From: Bradyrhizobium cosmicum
Lineage (GTDB): Bacteria; Pseudomonadota; Alphaproteobacteria; Rhizobiales; Xanthobacteraceae
Direction: 5' to 3'
NCBI RefSeq assembly: GCF_007290395.2
Contig: NZ_CP041656.2
Location: 186,001 to 250,000, forward strand
DNA length: 64,000 bases
Both the position numbers and the translations under genes were made by a program. This document shows positions 18,261 through 26,655 of this stretch, piece by piece (the stretch's first letter is position 1; the number at the start of each line of letters is the position of its first letter). Below the pieces are notes generated by a model, which made no database searches, was not told where the DNA came from, and saw only the letters and a list, made by a program, of their open reading frames with translations.

Positions 18261-19810
18261 TGCTGCCGGGGGGGACGATTTTTCACCGGCCGCTTGGGCT
18301 CCGGAACAGGGTCGATCGCAGGACGCGGCACCGGCAGCGGGACCGGGCTCGCGACGGCGACGGTCTCACTCTTGTCTTGCGCCACGGCCGCGGCTGGAGC
18401 CGCCGGCTTGCCCTGATCCTTGCTGGAATCCTTGGCGGGAGCGGTTTGTGGAAACAGCTTTGCGATCTTCTCCGAGGGCCGCGGGTCCGGCACCGGTAGC
18501 TTGGCGGCGCGCACCGTGGGGTCGATGCCCTTCGGCACCAGCATGACGAAGTGCATCGGATGGCGCAGCCGCCCCGAGACCCGGCCGGCATCCGCGCCTG
18601 CGCCGAAATAGAGATCGGCGCGCGCGGGTCCGATGATGGCCGAGCCGGTGTCCTGCGCGATCATCAGCCGGTGGAACGGCGTCCTGGCGCGTTCGGATTC
18701 GATCGGCAGCTCGCCCTCGATGAAGAACGGCGTGCCATAGACATGAAGCGATTTGTCGACCGCAATGGAGCGACCCGCGGTCAGCGGAATGCCCTGCGCG
18801 CCGACCGCCTCGTCCTTGTCGGACAGATTGACCTCGCGGAAGAAGATGTAGGCGCGGTTCGCGCGGCGCAGCTCCTTGGCGCCGTCAGGATTTTGAGCCA
18901 TCCACTCCCTGATCTTCTGCATCGACATCTCCTCTTTCGGGATGATGCCGCGCTCGATCAGGATGCGACCCACGGCCGTATAGGGATAGCCGTTATAGGC
19001 GTCGTAGTTCAGCCGGAGCGTCGCGCCGTCCTCGAACTTGATCCGCGCCGAGCCCTGGATCTGGGCGAACAAAAGATCGGTCGGATCCTTCAGCCAGGCG
19101 ATTTCGAGCCCGCGGCCGGCGATCTTGCCGTCCTCGATCTCGCCGCGATCGTAATAGGGGACCAGCTTGCGGCGGCCGATCTTGCGATAGACCGGGCCCT
19201 TGTTGGGCAGGCTCACCGAGTCCTGCTTGTAGCCGCGCACGAACAGGTTCGATGGGCGGCGATAGACCGGGACGTTGTAGACATCGGTCTGCGTGCGCGA
19301 TCCCTCGAGCACCGGCTCGTAATAGCCGGTGACGAAACCGTCGGGCTCGCCGAGGCGGGAGATCCGCAGCGGCGTGAAATTCTCCTCGAAGAAGGCCTTG
19401 GCCTTGGTGTCGTCGGTGAGCTCGAGCGACTTGGCGGCGCGGCAAGGTTCGTTCAGCGAGCCAGCCAACGCCTTGGGCTCGGAAGCGCCGTTCTGCGCAT
19501 TGATCGACCTGCAACTCGCGCGGAACGTCTTGTAGGCGACGAGATGATCGTCATCGCTCCAGCCCTTTACGTCGGCCCAGGGCAGCGGCAGATATTGCGC
19601 GCCGGGGATTTCGAAGGGCAGGGGAAGCTGCGGATAGGGCAAGGCCCGCGGCGGAGCCGCAGGCAGTGCCGGAAGGTGGTGATGATGGCTGCGATGGTGC
19701 CGCCGCGCCGCCTCGGCGCCGAGCGAAAACGTCGACAGCACGACGATGGCAGCGCAAAGCGCCGTCGCGCTGTTCTTCAGGAATACCTTAATTCGCGCTT
19801 CCGGTGCCAA
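18257..19810 (-). CDS. mltA: MltA-family membrane-bound lytic transglycosylase
   Basis: A 517-residue murein transglycosylase of the MltA family, which cleaves glycan strands with 1,6-anhydro bond formation. Its MltA domain contains EPDGFVTGYYEPVLEGS and the core ending near PTDLLFAQIQGSARI; the C-terminal 3D domain (named for three aspartates) includes AQDTGSAIIGPARADLYFG. A Pro/Lys-rich tail of about 70 residues follows. I chose TTG 19810: it has GGAAG 4 nt upstream and opens a normal Sec signal peptide, whereas the earlier in-frame TTG at 19900 buries that signal 30 residues in. The start overlaps the upstream Tim44-like gene by 23 bp. There is no lipobox cysteine, so it is probably soluble periplasmic. 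Confidence 0.88.
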   Translation of the reverse strand: MAPEARIKVFLKNSATALCAAIVVLSTFSLGAEAARRHHRSHHHHLPALPAAPPRALPYPQLPLPFEIPGAQYLPLPWADVKGWSDDDHLVAYKTFRASCRSINAQNGASEPKALAGSLNEPCRAAKSLELTDDTKAKAFFEENFTPLRISRLGEPDGFVTGYYEPVLEGSRTQTDVYNVPVYRRPSNLFVRGYKQDSVSLPNKGPVYRKIGRRKLVPYYDRGEIEDGKIAGRGLEIAWLKDPTDLLFAQIQGSARIKFEDGATLRLNYDAYNGYPYTAVGRILIERGIIPKEEMSMQKIREWMAQNPDGAKELRRANRAYIFFREVNLSDKDEAVGAQGIPLTAGRSIAVDKSLHVYGTPFFIEGELPIESERARTPFHRLMIAQDTGSAIIGPARADLYFGAGADAGRVSGRLRHPMHFVMLVPKGIDPTVRAAKLPVPDPRPSEKIAKLFPQTAPAKDSSKDQGKPAAPAAAVAQDKSETVAVASPVPLPVPRPAIDPVPEPKRPVKNRPPRQQ

Positions 19811-20495
19811 CCAGCTTCCAGTTCGGATCGCGAGAGGTGATGTCGCGGGCGAAAGTCCAGATGTCGGTGATGTCGGCAACCGTGTCGGCGCTGCCGTCAA
19901 CGATGTTGCCGGCCTTGTCGCGGGTGGCCGAGATCATCTGCGAGACGAAGCGGATCGTGAGCTGGGCGGTGCGATCGCGCAGCTCGGCGCCGACGAGCTC
20001 GGCCTTGTCGATCGAGACGAAGCGCGTCTCGGTCTTCTGCTCGTTCTTCTCGCGCTCCTTGATGGCGGCGTCGAAGCTCTCATAGACCTCCGACGACAAC
20101 AGGTCGCGCAGCGCGCGGCGGTCGCCATTGGCAAAGGCCAGCACGATCATCTCGTAGGCGCCACGGGCACCCGAAATGAAATGGCGCGGATCGAAGGTGG
20201 AATCCTTCTCGACGATGGCGTCGAGACCCTGGGCGAGCGTGGTGCCCGGCTCGGTCAGGCCCTTCCAGCGGTCGGACGGCGGGGCCGGCTCGGCCGTCGG
20301 AGCCAGCGGGGCCTGGTCGATCACCTTGCCCGGCATGGTCACGACGTTCTTGTCCGGGGCACCCCCCAGCGCATTGCGGGCGGCGGTGCGGTCGAACGGC
20401 GGCCGTTCGCTGCCCGTTCGCTGCCCCAATACGCTGCGCAGCCTCAGAAAGATGAAGACCGCCAGCGCCAGGAAGATGATGGTATAGATGTCCAC
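19788..20495 (-). CDS. Tim44-domain protein (TimA-like adaptor)
   Basis: A 235-residue protein with one N-terminal membrane helix (residues ~4-20) and a C-terminal Tim44-like domain (NGDRRALRDLLSSEVYESFDAAI through ITDIWTFARDITSRDPNWKLVGTG). In mitochondria Tim44 anchors the import motor; alphaproteobacterial relatives such as TimA are inner-membrane proteins of the translocation or envelope system. It is divergent to secB, another translocation factor, across 417 bp. Precise role unknown. Confidence 0.85.
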   Translation of the reverse strand: MDIYTIIFLALAVFIFLRLRSVLGQRTGSERPPFDRTAARNALGGAPDKNVVTMPGKVIDQAPLAPTAEPAPPSDRWKGLTEPGTTLAQGLDAIVEKDSTFDPRHFISGARGAYEMIVLAFANGDRRALRDLLSSEVYESFDAAIKEREKNEQKTETRFVSIDKAELVGAELRDRTAQLTIRFVSQMISATRDKAGNIVDGSADTVADITDIWTFARDITSRDPNWKLVGTGSAN

Positions 20496-20912
20496 GTCGT
20501 ATTCGCTTTCTGGTCTTCTCTAGAAGGGGCCGTCTCGAAGGGGTCGTCGCCGGGAAAATCAATCCGGCCAGTAGACCGTTCCATACCGGAACGGCAAGTC
20601 TACATCACCATTTTAGGTCCGCGCGTCAGGTCCGTGGGATGTAGGCACGAAATCTTGCCCGGCCAATGGCGCCATTTGGCACAGTCGCCAGTGTAGCGCG
20701 TTTTATGCTTAAGGGGAAACCCGATCCTGCCCGGAAATCGCGCATCTTCAAGCGTTTAACGCGCGATTTCGCTGGGCGGACGGGATCAACGTCCCAGTTG
20801 CGGGCACGGACCGGAAACCCCATCCGGGACCGTTCGTCCTTGTGGAACGAGGCGGCCCTATGTTAGCCAACCGCCGCGAAATTCAGCCCAATTCGGGTAA
20901 GGAGAGACTTTC
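20496..20912. other. Divergent intergenic region, Tim44-like / secB
   Basis: A 417-bp non-coding stretch between divergent genes. It should hold both promoters, but I could not place a clear -35/-10 pair. A GGAGAG ribosome binding site precedes secB. Several short open frames here overlap each other on both strands and have no recognisable product. In many relatives fxsA occupies this place; it is absent. Confidence 0.5.
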
Positions 20913-21398
20913 ATGACCAACGGCAACGGCACCCCTCCCGAGGCGGCCCAGGCTCCCCAGCTCAACGTGTTGGCGCAGTACACCAAGGACCTTTCGTTCG
21001 AAAACCCGAACGCGCCGAGCTCGCTCCAGCAGCAGGGCCAGCCGCCCCAGATCAACATCCAGATCAACGTCAGCGCCAACAATCTCAGCGAACAGGAGTT
21101 CGAAGTGACGCTGTCGGTCGAGGGCAAGGCCGAGACCGCCGGCAAGGTGATGTTCTCGTTCGAGCTCGCTTATGCCGGCGTGTTCCGGATCGCCAACGTG
21201 CCGAAGGAGAACCTGCATCCGCTGGTCATGATCGAATGCCCGCGCCTGCTGTTCCCGTTCGCCCGCGAGATCATCGCGACCGCTGTGCGCGACGGCGGGT
21301 TCCCGCCGCTGATGCTGGACCCGGTCGACTTCGTCGGTCTCTACCGTCAGAACATGGAACGGCAAATGGCCGCCGGTGGCCAGGCAGGTCAGGCTTAA
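20913..21398 (+). CDS. secB: SecB protein-export chaperone
   Basis: A 161-residue SecB, the cytosolic tetrameric chaperone that keeps preproteins unfolded and hands them to SecA. The family segments [25 protein letters not shown] (here [25 protein letters not shown]) and PREIIA-like [14 protein letters not shown] and [11 protein letters not shown] are all visible. ATG 20913 follows AAGGAGAG. It is the only rightward gene between hslU's neighbour and hemJ. Confidence 0.97.
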   Translation: MTNGNGTPPEAAQAPQLNVLAQYTKDLSFENPNAPSSLQQQGQPPQINIQINVSANNLSEQEFEVTLSVEGKAETAGKVMFSFELAYAGVFRIANVPKENLHPLVMIECPRLLFPFAREIIATAVRDGGFPPLMLDPVDFVGLYRQNMERQMAAGGQAGQA

Positions 21399-21408
21399 CC
21401 AGCCGGGC

Positions 21409-22125
21409 CTAACCGGCCGGAGCGGCGACTGGAGCGGGCAGGAACTCGTTCCAGATCGCCTTGTCGCCGAGCGTGGCGATAAAGGCCCGATGCGCTTCGC
21501 GCTCGGCATCCGAAATCCGCGGCGCGAGCGGCACCAGCCGCTGCCGCCGCGGTGCATCGCCGGCCGCATGGATACGGATGTCCTCGGATTCCGACGCCAG
21601 CAGCAATTGCGACTGCCGCGCCCCGACCAGATCGACATAGACTTCGGCAAGCAACTCGGCATCGAGCAAGGCGCCGTGCTTGGTGCGGCGCGAATTGTCG
21701 ATCAAATAGCGCGAGCAGAGATCGTCGAGCCGGTTCGACACACCGGGATGCTTGCGCCGCGCCAGCAACAGAGTGTCCACCAGCCGCTCGCGAGGAATTG
21801 CCGCGCGCTTGATCCTGTCGAGCTCGGCATTGATGAAGCTGATGTCGAACGAGGCGTTGTGGATCACCAGCGGCGCGTCGCCGATGAATTCCAGGAATGC
21901 ATCGACCACCTCGTGGAACAGTGGCTTGGTCGACAGGAATTCGGCCGACAGCCCATGCACCGCAAAGGCTTCCGCCGGCATATCCCGTTCGGGATTGATA
22001 TAGACGTGATACGTCTGCCCCGTCGGCATCCGGTTCAACATCTCGACACAGCCGATTTCGACCAGGCGATCGCCGCGCAGAGGATCGAGGCCGGTGGTTT
22101 CAGTATCGAGAACGATTTCGCGCAT
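21409..22125 (-). CDS. dnaQ: DNA polymerase III epsilon subunit (proofreading exonuclease)
   Basis: A 238-residue 3'-5' exonuclease of the replicative polymerase. The three Exo motifs are present: DTETTGLD at residues 7-14, HNASFDISFIN, and HGALLDAELLAEVY. Start ATG 22125 gives MREIVLDTETTG. The C-terminal ~40 residues correspond to the alpha-subunit binding region. It is 31 bp after coaE. holA, another polymerase III subunit, lies at 33509-34537. Confidence 0.96.
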   Translation of the reverse strand: MREIVLDTETTGLDPLRGDRLVEIGCVEMLNRMPTGQTYHVYINPERDMPAEAFAVHGLSAEFLSTKPLFHEVVDAFLEFIGDAPLVIHNASFDISFINAELDRIKRAAIPRERLVDTLLLARRKHPGVSNRLDDLCSRYLIDNSRRTKHGALLDAELLAEVYVDLVGARQSQLLLASESEDIRIHAAGDAPRRQRLVPLAPRISDAEREAHRAFIATLGDKAIWNEFLPAPVAAPAG

Positions 22126-22156
22126 GATCTTGAGACGCCGTGTGAGGGGCGGCGAA

Positions 22157-22756
22157 TCAGGCTCGCCGCTGCGGCATTTTAACGACCTCGGCCAGAATGT
22201 GCGTGATTTGCGCGCGCACAGGCTCAACTCCGTGTGACGTATCCACCACGAAATCGGCGCGCCGGCGCTTTTCCGCGTCCGGAGTCTGCTTGGCGATGAT
22301 GGCGTCGAGCTTGGCCTCGTCCATCGTGCCGCGCGCCAGCACCCGCTCACGCTGGAGTTCTGGCGTGGTCGACACCACGACGACGGCATCAACCCTCTTC
22401 TCGCCGCCGGTTTCGAACAGCAGCGGAATGTCCAGCACGACGACCGGCGCCTTGGCGGCTTCCGCAGCGGCAAAGAATTTCTGGCGGGAGGCGCCGAGCA
22501 TCGGATGCACGATCTGCTCGAGCTGCTTGATCGCGGCGGGATCATGCACGACACGCGCGGACAGTTTCGGCCGGTCGACCTTGCCGTTCACGGTGGTCCC
22601 GGGAAAGGCAGCCTCGATCGCGGGAGCGGCCTCTCCCTCATAGAGCTGATGGACGGCAGCGTCGGCGTCGTAGACGGGCACGCCTGCTTCCGCGAACAAT
22701 TTCGCGGTGGTGGATTTACCCATCCCGATCGAGCCGGTCAGTCCCAGGATCCGCAT
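22157..22756 (-). CDS. coaE: Dephospho-CoA kinase
   Basis: A 199-residue P-loop kinase catalysing the last step of CoA synthesis. The N-terminus [16 protein letters not shown] holds the P-loop (residues ~8-15); the lid and substrate segments ([32 protein letters not shown]) follow. ATG 22756 is the start; an in-frame upstream codon at 22789 would overlap maf. It lies between maf and dnaQ; the aroE gene that commonly sits here in alphaproteobacteria is missing. Confidence 0.95.
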   Translation of the reverse strand: MRILGLTGSIGMGKSTTAKLFAEAGVPVYDADAAVHQLYEGEAAPAIEAAFPGTTVNGKVDRPKLSARVVHDPAAIKQLEQIVHPMLGASRQKFFAAAEAAKAPVVVLDIPLLFETGGEKRVDAVVVVSTTPELQRERVLARGTMDEAKLDAIIAKQTPDAEKRRRADFVVDTSHGVEPVRAQITHILAEVVKMPQRRA

Positions 22757-22778
22757 CAGCGCCAGCCTCGTCTGCCAT

Positions 22779-23387
22779 TCACACCGCAACTAGCCGTTCG
22801 CTGCGCAGGAACGCAAGCAGCGGCAGCAGCGGCAATCCGAGAATGGTGGAATGGTCGCCCTCGATCCGCTCGAACAGATGGATGCCGAGGCCTTCGAGCT
22901 GATAGGCGCCGACGCTGGTGGTAACGGCATCGCCGGCGGCGTCGAGATAGGCTGAAAGCTCATCCTCGCTCATCTGCCGCATGGTCATGCGGGCGACCGC
23001 GACGTCCTCGAAAACAATCTTGCCGTCGCGCGCCACTGCGACGGCGGAATTCAGCTCGTGGCTCTTGCCGGCGAGATCGTGCAACTGCGCCAGCGCCTGC
23101 GGCCGGCCCGCGGGCTTGTTGAAGAGACGCATCCCGAGAGCGAGCGTCTGGTCGGCGCCGATCACATGGCTCCCGGGACGATGCACCGAGACCGCTTTCG
23201 CTTTCTCGCGCGCCAGCAGCAGAGCAATCTCGCGCGGGTTGGAAAGCCCTGAGGCAGCCTGAATGCCGCGCTCGTCAATGTCGGCCGTAACAGCCTCGAA
23301 CGCGAGCCCCGCATTGGAAAGCAGCATTTTCCGCGCGCCGCTTTGCGAGGCCAAGATCAACGGAGACTTGCCGAGCCACAGACCCAT
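22779..23387 (-). CDS. maf: Maf-family nucleoside triphosphate pyrophosphatase
   Basis: A 202-residue Maf protein, a house-cleaning enzyme that hydrolyses modified or non-canonical nucleotides. The signature [14 protein letters not shown] lies near the N-terminus, with GADQTLALG and [10 protein letters not shown] further on. ATG 23387 is preferred because family members begin shortly before the LASxS motif; a GTG at 23396 adds three residues. The gene begins only 9 bp after the regulator gene that precedes it. Confidence 0.92.
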   Translation of the reverse strand: MGLWLGKSPLILASQSGARKMLLSNAGLAFEAVTADIDERGIQAASGLSNPREIALLLAREKAKAVSVHRPGSHVIGADQTLALGMRLFNKPAGRPQALAQLHDLAGKSHELNSAVAVARDGKIVFEDVAVARMTMRQMSEDELSAYLDAAGDAVTTSVGAYQLEGLGIHLFERIEGDHSTILGLPLLPLLAFLRSERLVAV

Positions 23388-23396
23388 CGCCGACAC

Positions 23397-24236
23397 TTAC
23401 TCAGAGGGTCGATTGCGCTGGCGATCACTGTAGAGCTTCATGATCGCCGCTGCGGTTTCCTCGATCGAACGCCGCGTGACGTCGAGCAGCGGCCAATCGT
23501 GCTTGGCGCTGAGCTTGCGGGCGAACGCGACCTCCTCGGCGACCGATTGCTTGTCGGTATAGGTGTCGCCGCTGGAGTCGGCGCCCATCGAGAGAAGACG
23601 GTTCGTACGAACCTGGATCAGGCGTTCCGGCGTCGCATGCAGGCTGACCACCAGCGGCCGCGTCAGCGTCTCCAATTGCGCCGGCACCGGAATGCCCGGT
23701 ACCAACGGCACGTTGGCGGTGCGGATGCCGCGATTGGCCAGATAGATCGACGTCGGCGTCTTCGACGTTCGGGACACGCCGACCAGCACGACGTCAGCAT
23801 CGTCGAGACCTTCGACGTGCTGACCGTCGTCATGAATCATCGTGTAGTTCAGCGCGTCGATACGCTTGAAATATTCCGCGTTGAGAACGTGCTGGGCGCC
23901 GACGCGACCGGTGGTCGCAGCCCCGAGATACGCCTCGAACAGCTGCATCACCGGACCGATGATCGACAGGCTCGGAACGTTGATCCCCTTGCACTTGTCC
24001 TCCAGCCTGGCGACCAGATCCTTCTCCAGCAGCGTGAACAGGACGATGCCCGGCGCTTCCTCGATCTCGTCGAGCACGCGATCGAGCTGCTTCTGGCTGC
24101 GCACCAGCGGATAGACATGCTCGACCGGGGTGACGTTTGCATATTGTGCAGCGACGGCGCGCGCGACGGTGATCAGCGTCTCGCCGGTGGAGTCGGACAC
24201 GAGGTGCAGATGGAAATAATTGTTCGAGGTCGGCAC
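23397..24236 (-). CDS. ppsR: PPDK/PEPS regulatory kinase-phosphorylase (DUF299)
   Basis: A 279-residue bifunctional regulator (DUF299) that phosphorylates and dephosphorylates pyruvate phosphate dikinase or PEP synthase, setting flux between pyruvate and PEP. The N-terminal [15 protein letters not shown] and the P-loop-like [18 protein letters not shown] are diagnostic. It is the first gene of the leftward block and faces hemJ across the 458-bp candidate origin. In many alphaproteobacteria this gene and hemE flank the chromosomal origin. Confidence 0.92.
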   Translation of the reverse strand: MPTSNNYFHLHLVSDSTGETLITVARAVAAQYANVTPVEHVYPLVRSQKQLDRVLDEIEEAPGIVLFTLLEKDLVARLEDKCKGINVPSLSIIGPVMQLFEAYLGAATTGRVGAQHVLNAEYFKRIDALNYTMIHDDGQHVEGLDDADVVLVGVSRTSKTPTSIYLANRGIRTANVPLVPGIPVPAQLETLTRPLVVSLHATPERLIQVRTNRLLSMGADSSGDTYTDKQSVAEEVAFARKLSAKHDWPLLDVTRRSIEETAAAIMKLYSDRQRNRPSE

Positions 24237-24259
24237 AAAAACCCTTTGTATGGAGACGG

Positions 24260-24284
24260 TGTGGTCTGTGGATTTCTGTGGACC
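24260..24284 (-). promoter_or_regulatory. DnaA-box-like TGTGG array
   Basis: Three copies of TGTGG start at 24260, 24267 and 24277; the last two are 10 bp apart, one helical turn. The middle copy, TGTGGATTT, is two bases off the complement of the DnaA box TTATCCACA. The regular phasing suggests cooperative binding, but single copies are weak matches. Confidence 0.45.
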
Positions 24285-24335
24285 TTAACCCCTCGGAAAG
24301 GGTTGCGCGACACCGGGGGCGGGACAACTGCCAAT

Positions 24336-24345
24336 TTTGTTCACA
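24336..24345 (+). promoter_or_regulatory. Left arm of long-range inverted 10-mer (DnaA-like)
   Basis: TTTGTTCACA, whose exact reverse complement is at 24500-24509. The core TTGTTCACA differs from the DnaA box consensus at two bases. Confidence 0.45.
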
Positions 24346-24499
24346 CCACTGCCCCTCTGAACAAGTTCGATGCCCCGGAAATGCAGACATGGGATTCCGC
24401 GGACAACCCCCTTGATAAGCTGCCGACAGACACGCGCAAGCCTTTGAAGCTGGGCAACTTCCCGGAAGTCGCCAAAGCTGCCAGGGATATGTTGATGGA

Positions 24500-24509
24500 T
24501 GTGAACAAA
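24500..24509 (-). promoter_or_regulatory. Right arm of long-range inverted 10-mer (DnaA-like)
   Basis: TGTGAACAAA, the exact reverse complement of 24336-24345, 154 bp away. The pair brackets the middle of the candidate origin. Confidence 0.45.
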
Positions 24510-24529
24510 CGACCGGGAACGTGCGGACG

Positions 24530-24587
24530 GAATCTTGTGAGTCCAATTCACGGTCACATAGACTCAAACCTTAAGAATCTAAGATTC
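24530..24587. promoter_or_regulatory. Cluster of five GANTC methylation sites
   Basis: GAATC 24530, GAGTC 24539, GACTC 24561, GAATC 24575 and GATTC 24583; a sixth, GATTC, is at 24393. CcrM methylates GANTC in alphaproteobacteria and such sites are concentrated in some origins. The cluster overlaps an AT-rich palindrome (arms AAGAATC and GATTCTT, 24573-24589). Confidence 0.6.
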
Positions 24588-24636
24588 TTTATAGGAGAAG
24601 GGGCGCTCCAGATGGACTATGTGTGCAGGTGATACC

Positions 24637-24651
24637 TTAACGAGTTCTTAC
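24637..24651 (+). promoter_or_regulatory. CtrA-like box upstream of hemJ
   Basis: TTAA, seven bases, TTAC: one base off TTAA-N7-TTAA. It lies 44 bp before the hemJ start and at the right edge of the candidate origin, where CtrA in Caulobacter represses initiation. A chance match is possible. Confidence 0.35.
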
Positions 24652-24694
24652 TATCCCCAGTTCCATTTGCTGGCAGAAATCCCGAGCGCCAAAC

Positions 24695-25129
24695 ATGTTC
24701 GAAGACGTCTACCTCTGGCTCAAGGCGCTGCATGTGATCGCGGTCATCGCTTGGATGGCCGGCATGCTCTATCTGCCGCGGCTGTTCGTTTATCACTCCG
24801 AAGCCGAGATCGGCTCGAAGCAGTCGGAAACGTTCAAGGTCATGGAACGTCGGCTGCTCAAGGCGATCATCAACCCCGCCATGATCGTGACCTGGCTCGC
24901 CGGGCTCTATCTCGCCTGGTCCGGCCACTGGTTCACGTTCGGCTGGCTGCACGTAAAACTGGCATTGGTCCTGGCGATGTCCGCGGTCCACGGCTTTTTT
25001 TCGCGCTGGGTGAAGGATTTCGCCGCCGACCGGCGCCCGCGGAGCCAGAAATTCTATCGGATTATCAATGAGGTGCCGACCGTCCTGATGATTCTCATCG
25101 TCGTCATGGTGATCGTGAAGCCGTTCTAG
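24695..25129 (+). CDS. hemJ: HemJ-type protoporphyrinogen oxidase
   Basis: A 144-residue membrane protein of the HemJ family, the heme-containing protoporphyrinogen IX oxidase found in most alphaproteobacteria in place of HemY or HemG. Four transmembrane helices are predicted by eye; conserved His13 (LKALHVIAVIAWMAGMLYLPR) and the basic WLHVKLALV segment are present. It is followed by rho, as in relatives. hemE, which commonly stands between the origin and this gene, is not here. Confidence 0.92.
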   Translation: MFEDVYLWLKALHVIAVIAWMAGMLYLPRLFVYHSEAEIGSKQSETFKVMERRLLKAIINPAMIVTWLAGLYLAWSGHWFTFGWLHVKLALVLAMSAVHGFFSRWVKDFAADRRPRSQKFYRIINEVPTVLMILIVVMVIVKPF

Positions 25130-25174
25130 GCAAGATTCTGGGCAATAATCGCGAACGATCGCTCAGCGCTTCGG

Positions 25175-25203
25175 CTTGCGTAGCGACAAGTGATTTTCTA
25201 TAT
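25175..25203 (+). promoter_or_regulatory. Probable housekeeping promoter of rho
   Basis: CTTGCG at 25175-25180, a 17-bp spacer, and CTATAT at 25198-25203, closely matching the alphaproteobacterial RpoD form CTTGAC-N17-CTATAT. Transcription would begin near 25210, leaving a leader of about 180 nt before rho. Confidence 0.6.
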
Positions 25204-25389
25204 TGACGGCATCCCACCCAACGCAGGCGGATGTGGTTGTGTCTGAGCTTTCCAGAGGCCGGACACCGCATCAGGTTTGAAGCCTCACCGGCGCTCTCCT
25301 TGCCAGACCTGCGGACCTTACCTTTTCGCGTCCGCATTTCAGAGCCTCCTCGCACCCCCCTCCCAAGGTTACCCCACAGGACCACCCCA
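25204..25389 (+). promoter_or_regulatory. Long rho leader
   Basis: About 180 nt between the putative promoter and the rho start, with C-rich pyrimidine stretches (for example CCCCCCTCCC around 25355) suitable for Rho binding. In E. coli rho is autoregulated through its leader; the same is plausible here. I see no convincing leader peptide. Confidence 0.4.
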
Positions 25390-26655
25390 ATGCGGGAAAT
25401 TAAACTCCAGGACCTCAAGTCGAAGACGCCGGCCGAACTCGTCTCGTTCGCGGAAGAGCATGGGGTCGAGAACGCCAGCACCATGCGCAAGCAGGAATTG
25501 CTGTTCGCCATCCTCAAGCAGCTTGCGCTCGCGGAAACCGATATCGTCGGCGAAGGCGTCGTCGAGGTGCTCTCGGACGGTTTCGGCTTCCTCCGCTCGC
25601 CCGATGCGAATTATCTGCCGGGCCCGGACGACATCTACGTTTCGCCGTCGCAGATCCGCCGTTTCGGCCTGAGGACCGGCGACACCATCGAAGGCCACAT
25701 CCGCAGCCCGAAAGAGGGCGAGCGCTATTTCGCGCTGCTGAAGGTCAACACGCTCAATTTCGAGGACCCGGAAAAGGCCAGGCACAAGGTCAATTTCGAC
25801 AACCTCACGCCGCTGTTTCCAAATCAGCGTTTCCGGATGGAAATCGACGATCCGACGCGAAAAGACCTTTCTGCTAGGGTGATCGACATCGTCGCGCCGA
25901 TCGGCAAGGGCCAGCGCGCACTGATCGTGGCGCCGCCGCGCACGGGTAAAACCGTGCTGATGCAGAACATCGCGCATTCGATCACGCATAACCATCCCGA
26001 ATGCTATCTGATCGTGCTGCTGATCGACGAACGTCCGGAAGAAGTCACGGACATGCAGCGCTCGGTGAAGGGCGAGGTCGTGTCCTCGACTTTCGACGAG
26101 CCGGCGGTGCGTCACGTCCAGGTCGCCGAGATGGTGATCGAGAAGGCCAAGCGACTGGTCGAGCATGGCCGCGACGTCGTCATCCTGCTCGATTCGATCA
26201 CGCGCCTCGGCCGCGCCTACAACACCGTGGTGCCGTCATCCGGCAAGGTGCTGACCGGCGGTGTCGACGCCAACGCACTGCAGCGCCCGAAGCGCTTCTT
26301 CGGTGCCGCCCGCAACATCGAAGAGGGCGGCTCGCTGACCATCATCGCGACCGCGCTGGTCGATACCGGCAGCCGCATGGACGAAGTCATCTTCGAAGAG
26401 TTCAAGGGCACCGGTAACTCGGAACTGATCCTGGACCGCAAGGTCTCGGATAAGCGGACCTTCCCGGCGATCGATATCTCGCGTTCCGGCACGCGCAAGG
26501 AAGAGCTCATCACCGACCCGCAGGTGCTCAAGAAGATGTACGTGCTCCGCCGCATCCTCAACCCGATGGGCACGATGGACGCGATCGACTTCCTGCTCGA
26601 CAAACTGCGCTCGACCAAGAGCAATTCGGAGTTCTTCGACTCCATGAATACCTGA
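25390..26655 (+). CDS. rho: Transcription termination factor Rho
   Basis: A 421-residue hexameric RNA-dependent ATPase that ends transcription at C-rich sites. The N-terminal Rho-N segment ([23 protein letters not shown]), the cold-shock RNA-binding fold ([23 protein letters not shown]) and the ATPase core with P-loop PPRTGKT are present, followed by [16 protein letters not shown] chose ATG 25390 over an in-frame upstream start because it gives the normal N-terminus. A strong intrinsic terminator follows. Confidence 0.97.
   Translation: MREIKLQDLKSKTPAELVSFAEEHGVENASTMRKQELLFAILKQLALAETDIVGEGVVEVLSDGFGFLRSPDANYLPGPDDIYVSPSQIRRFGLRTGDTIEGHIRSPKEGERYFALLKVNTLNFEDPEKARHKVNFDNLTPLFPNQRFRMEIDDPTRKDLSARVIDIVAPIGKGQRALIVAPPRTGKTVLMQNIAHSITHNHPECYLIVLLIDERPEEVTDMQRSVKGEVVSSTFDEPAVRHVQVAEMVIEKAKRLVEHGRDVVILLDSITRLGRAYNTVVPSSGKVLTGGVDANALQRPKRFFGAARNIEEGGSLTIIATALVDTGSRMDEVIFEEFKGTGNSELILDRKVSDKRTFPAIDISRSGTRKEELITDPQVLKKMYVLRRILNPMGTMDAIDFLLDKLRSTKSNSEFFDSMNT

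Larger units (their letters stand above)
24237..24694. other. oriC: Candidate chromosomal replication origin
   Basis: A 458-bp gap between the divergent PPDK-regulator and hemJ genes, with no plausible gene. It holds three TGTGG motifs in a row (24260, 24267, 24277), a 10-base TTTGTTCACA at 24336-24345 with its exact reverse complement at 24500-24509, six GANTC sites of which five fall in 24530-24587, an AT-rich patch with a 7-bp-arm palindrome (24573-24589), and a TTAA-N7-TTAC box at 24637-24651. Known alphaproteobacterial origins lie near hemE and in this gene order, and carry DnaA, CcrM and CtrA sites. The assignment is inference; no experimental mark is visible in sequence. Confidence 0.6.

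Noticed and set aside
20821..20870. secB promoter at CTTGTG...CTATGT
   Set aside because: The spacer is 13 bp, too short for a sigma-70-type promoter.
24285..24557. Small open frames inside the candidate origin
   Set aside because: They overlap each other on both strands, lack ribosome binding sites and encode no known domain; the sequence features fit regulatory DNA better.
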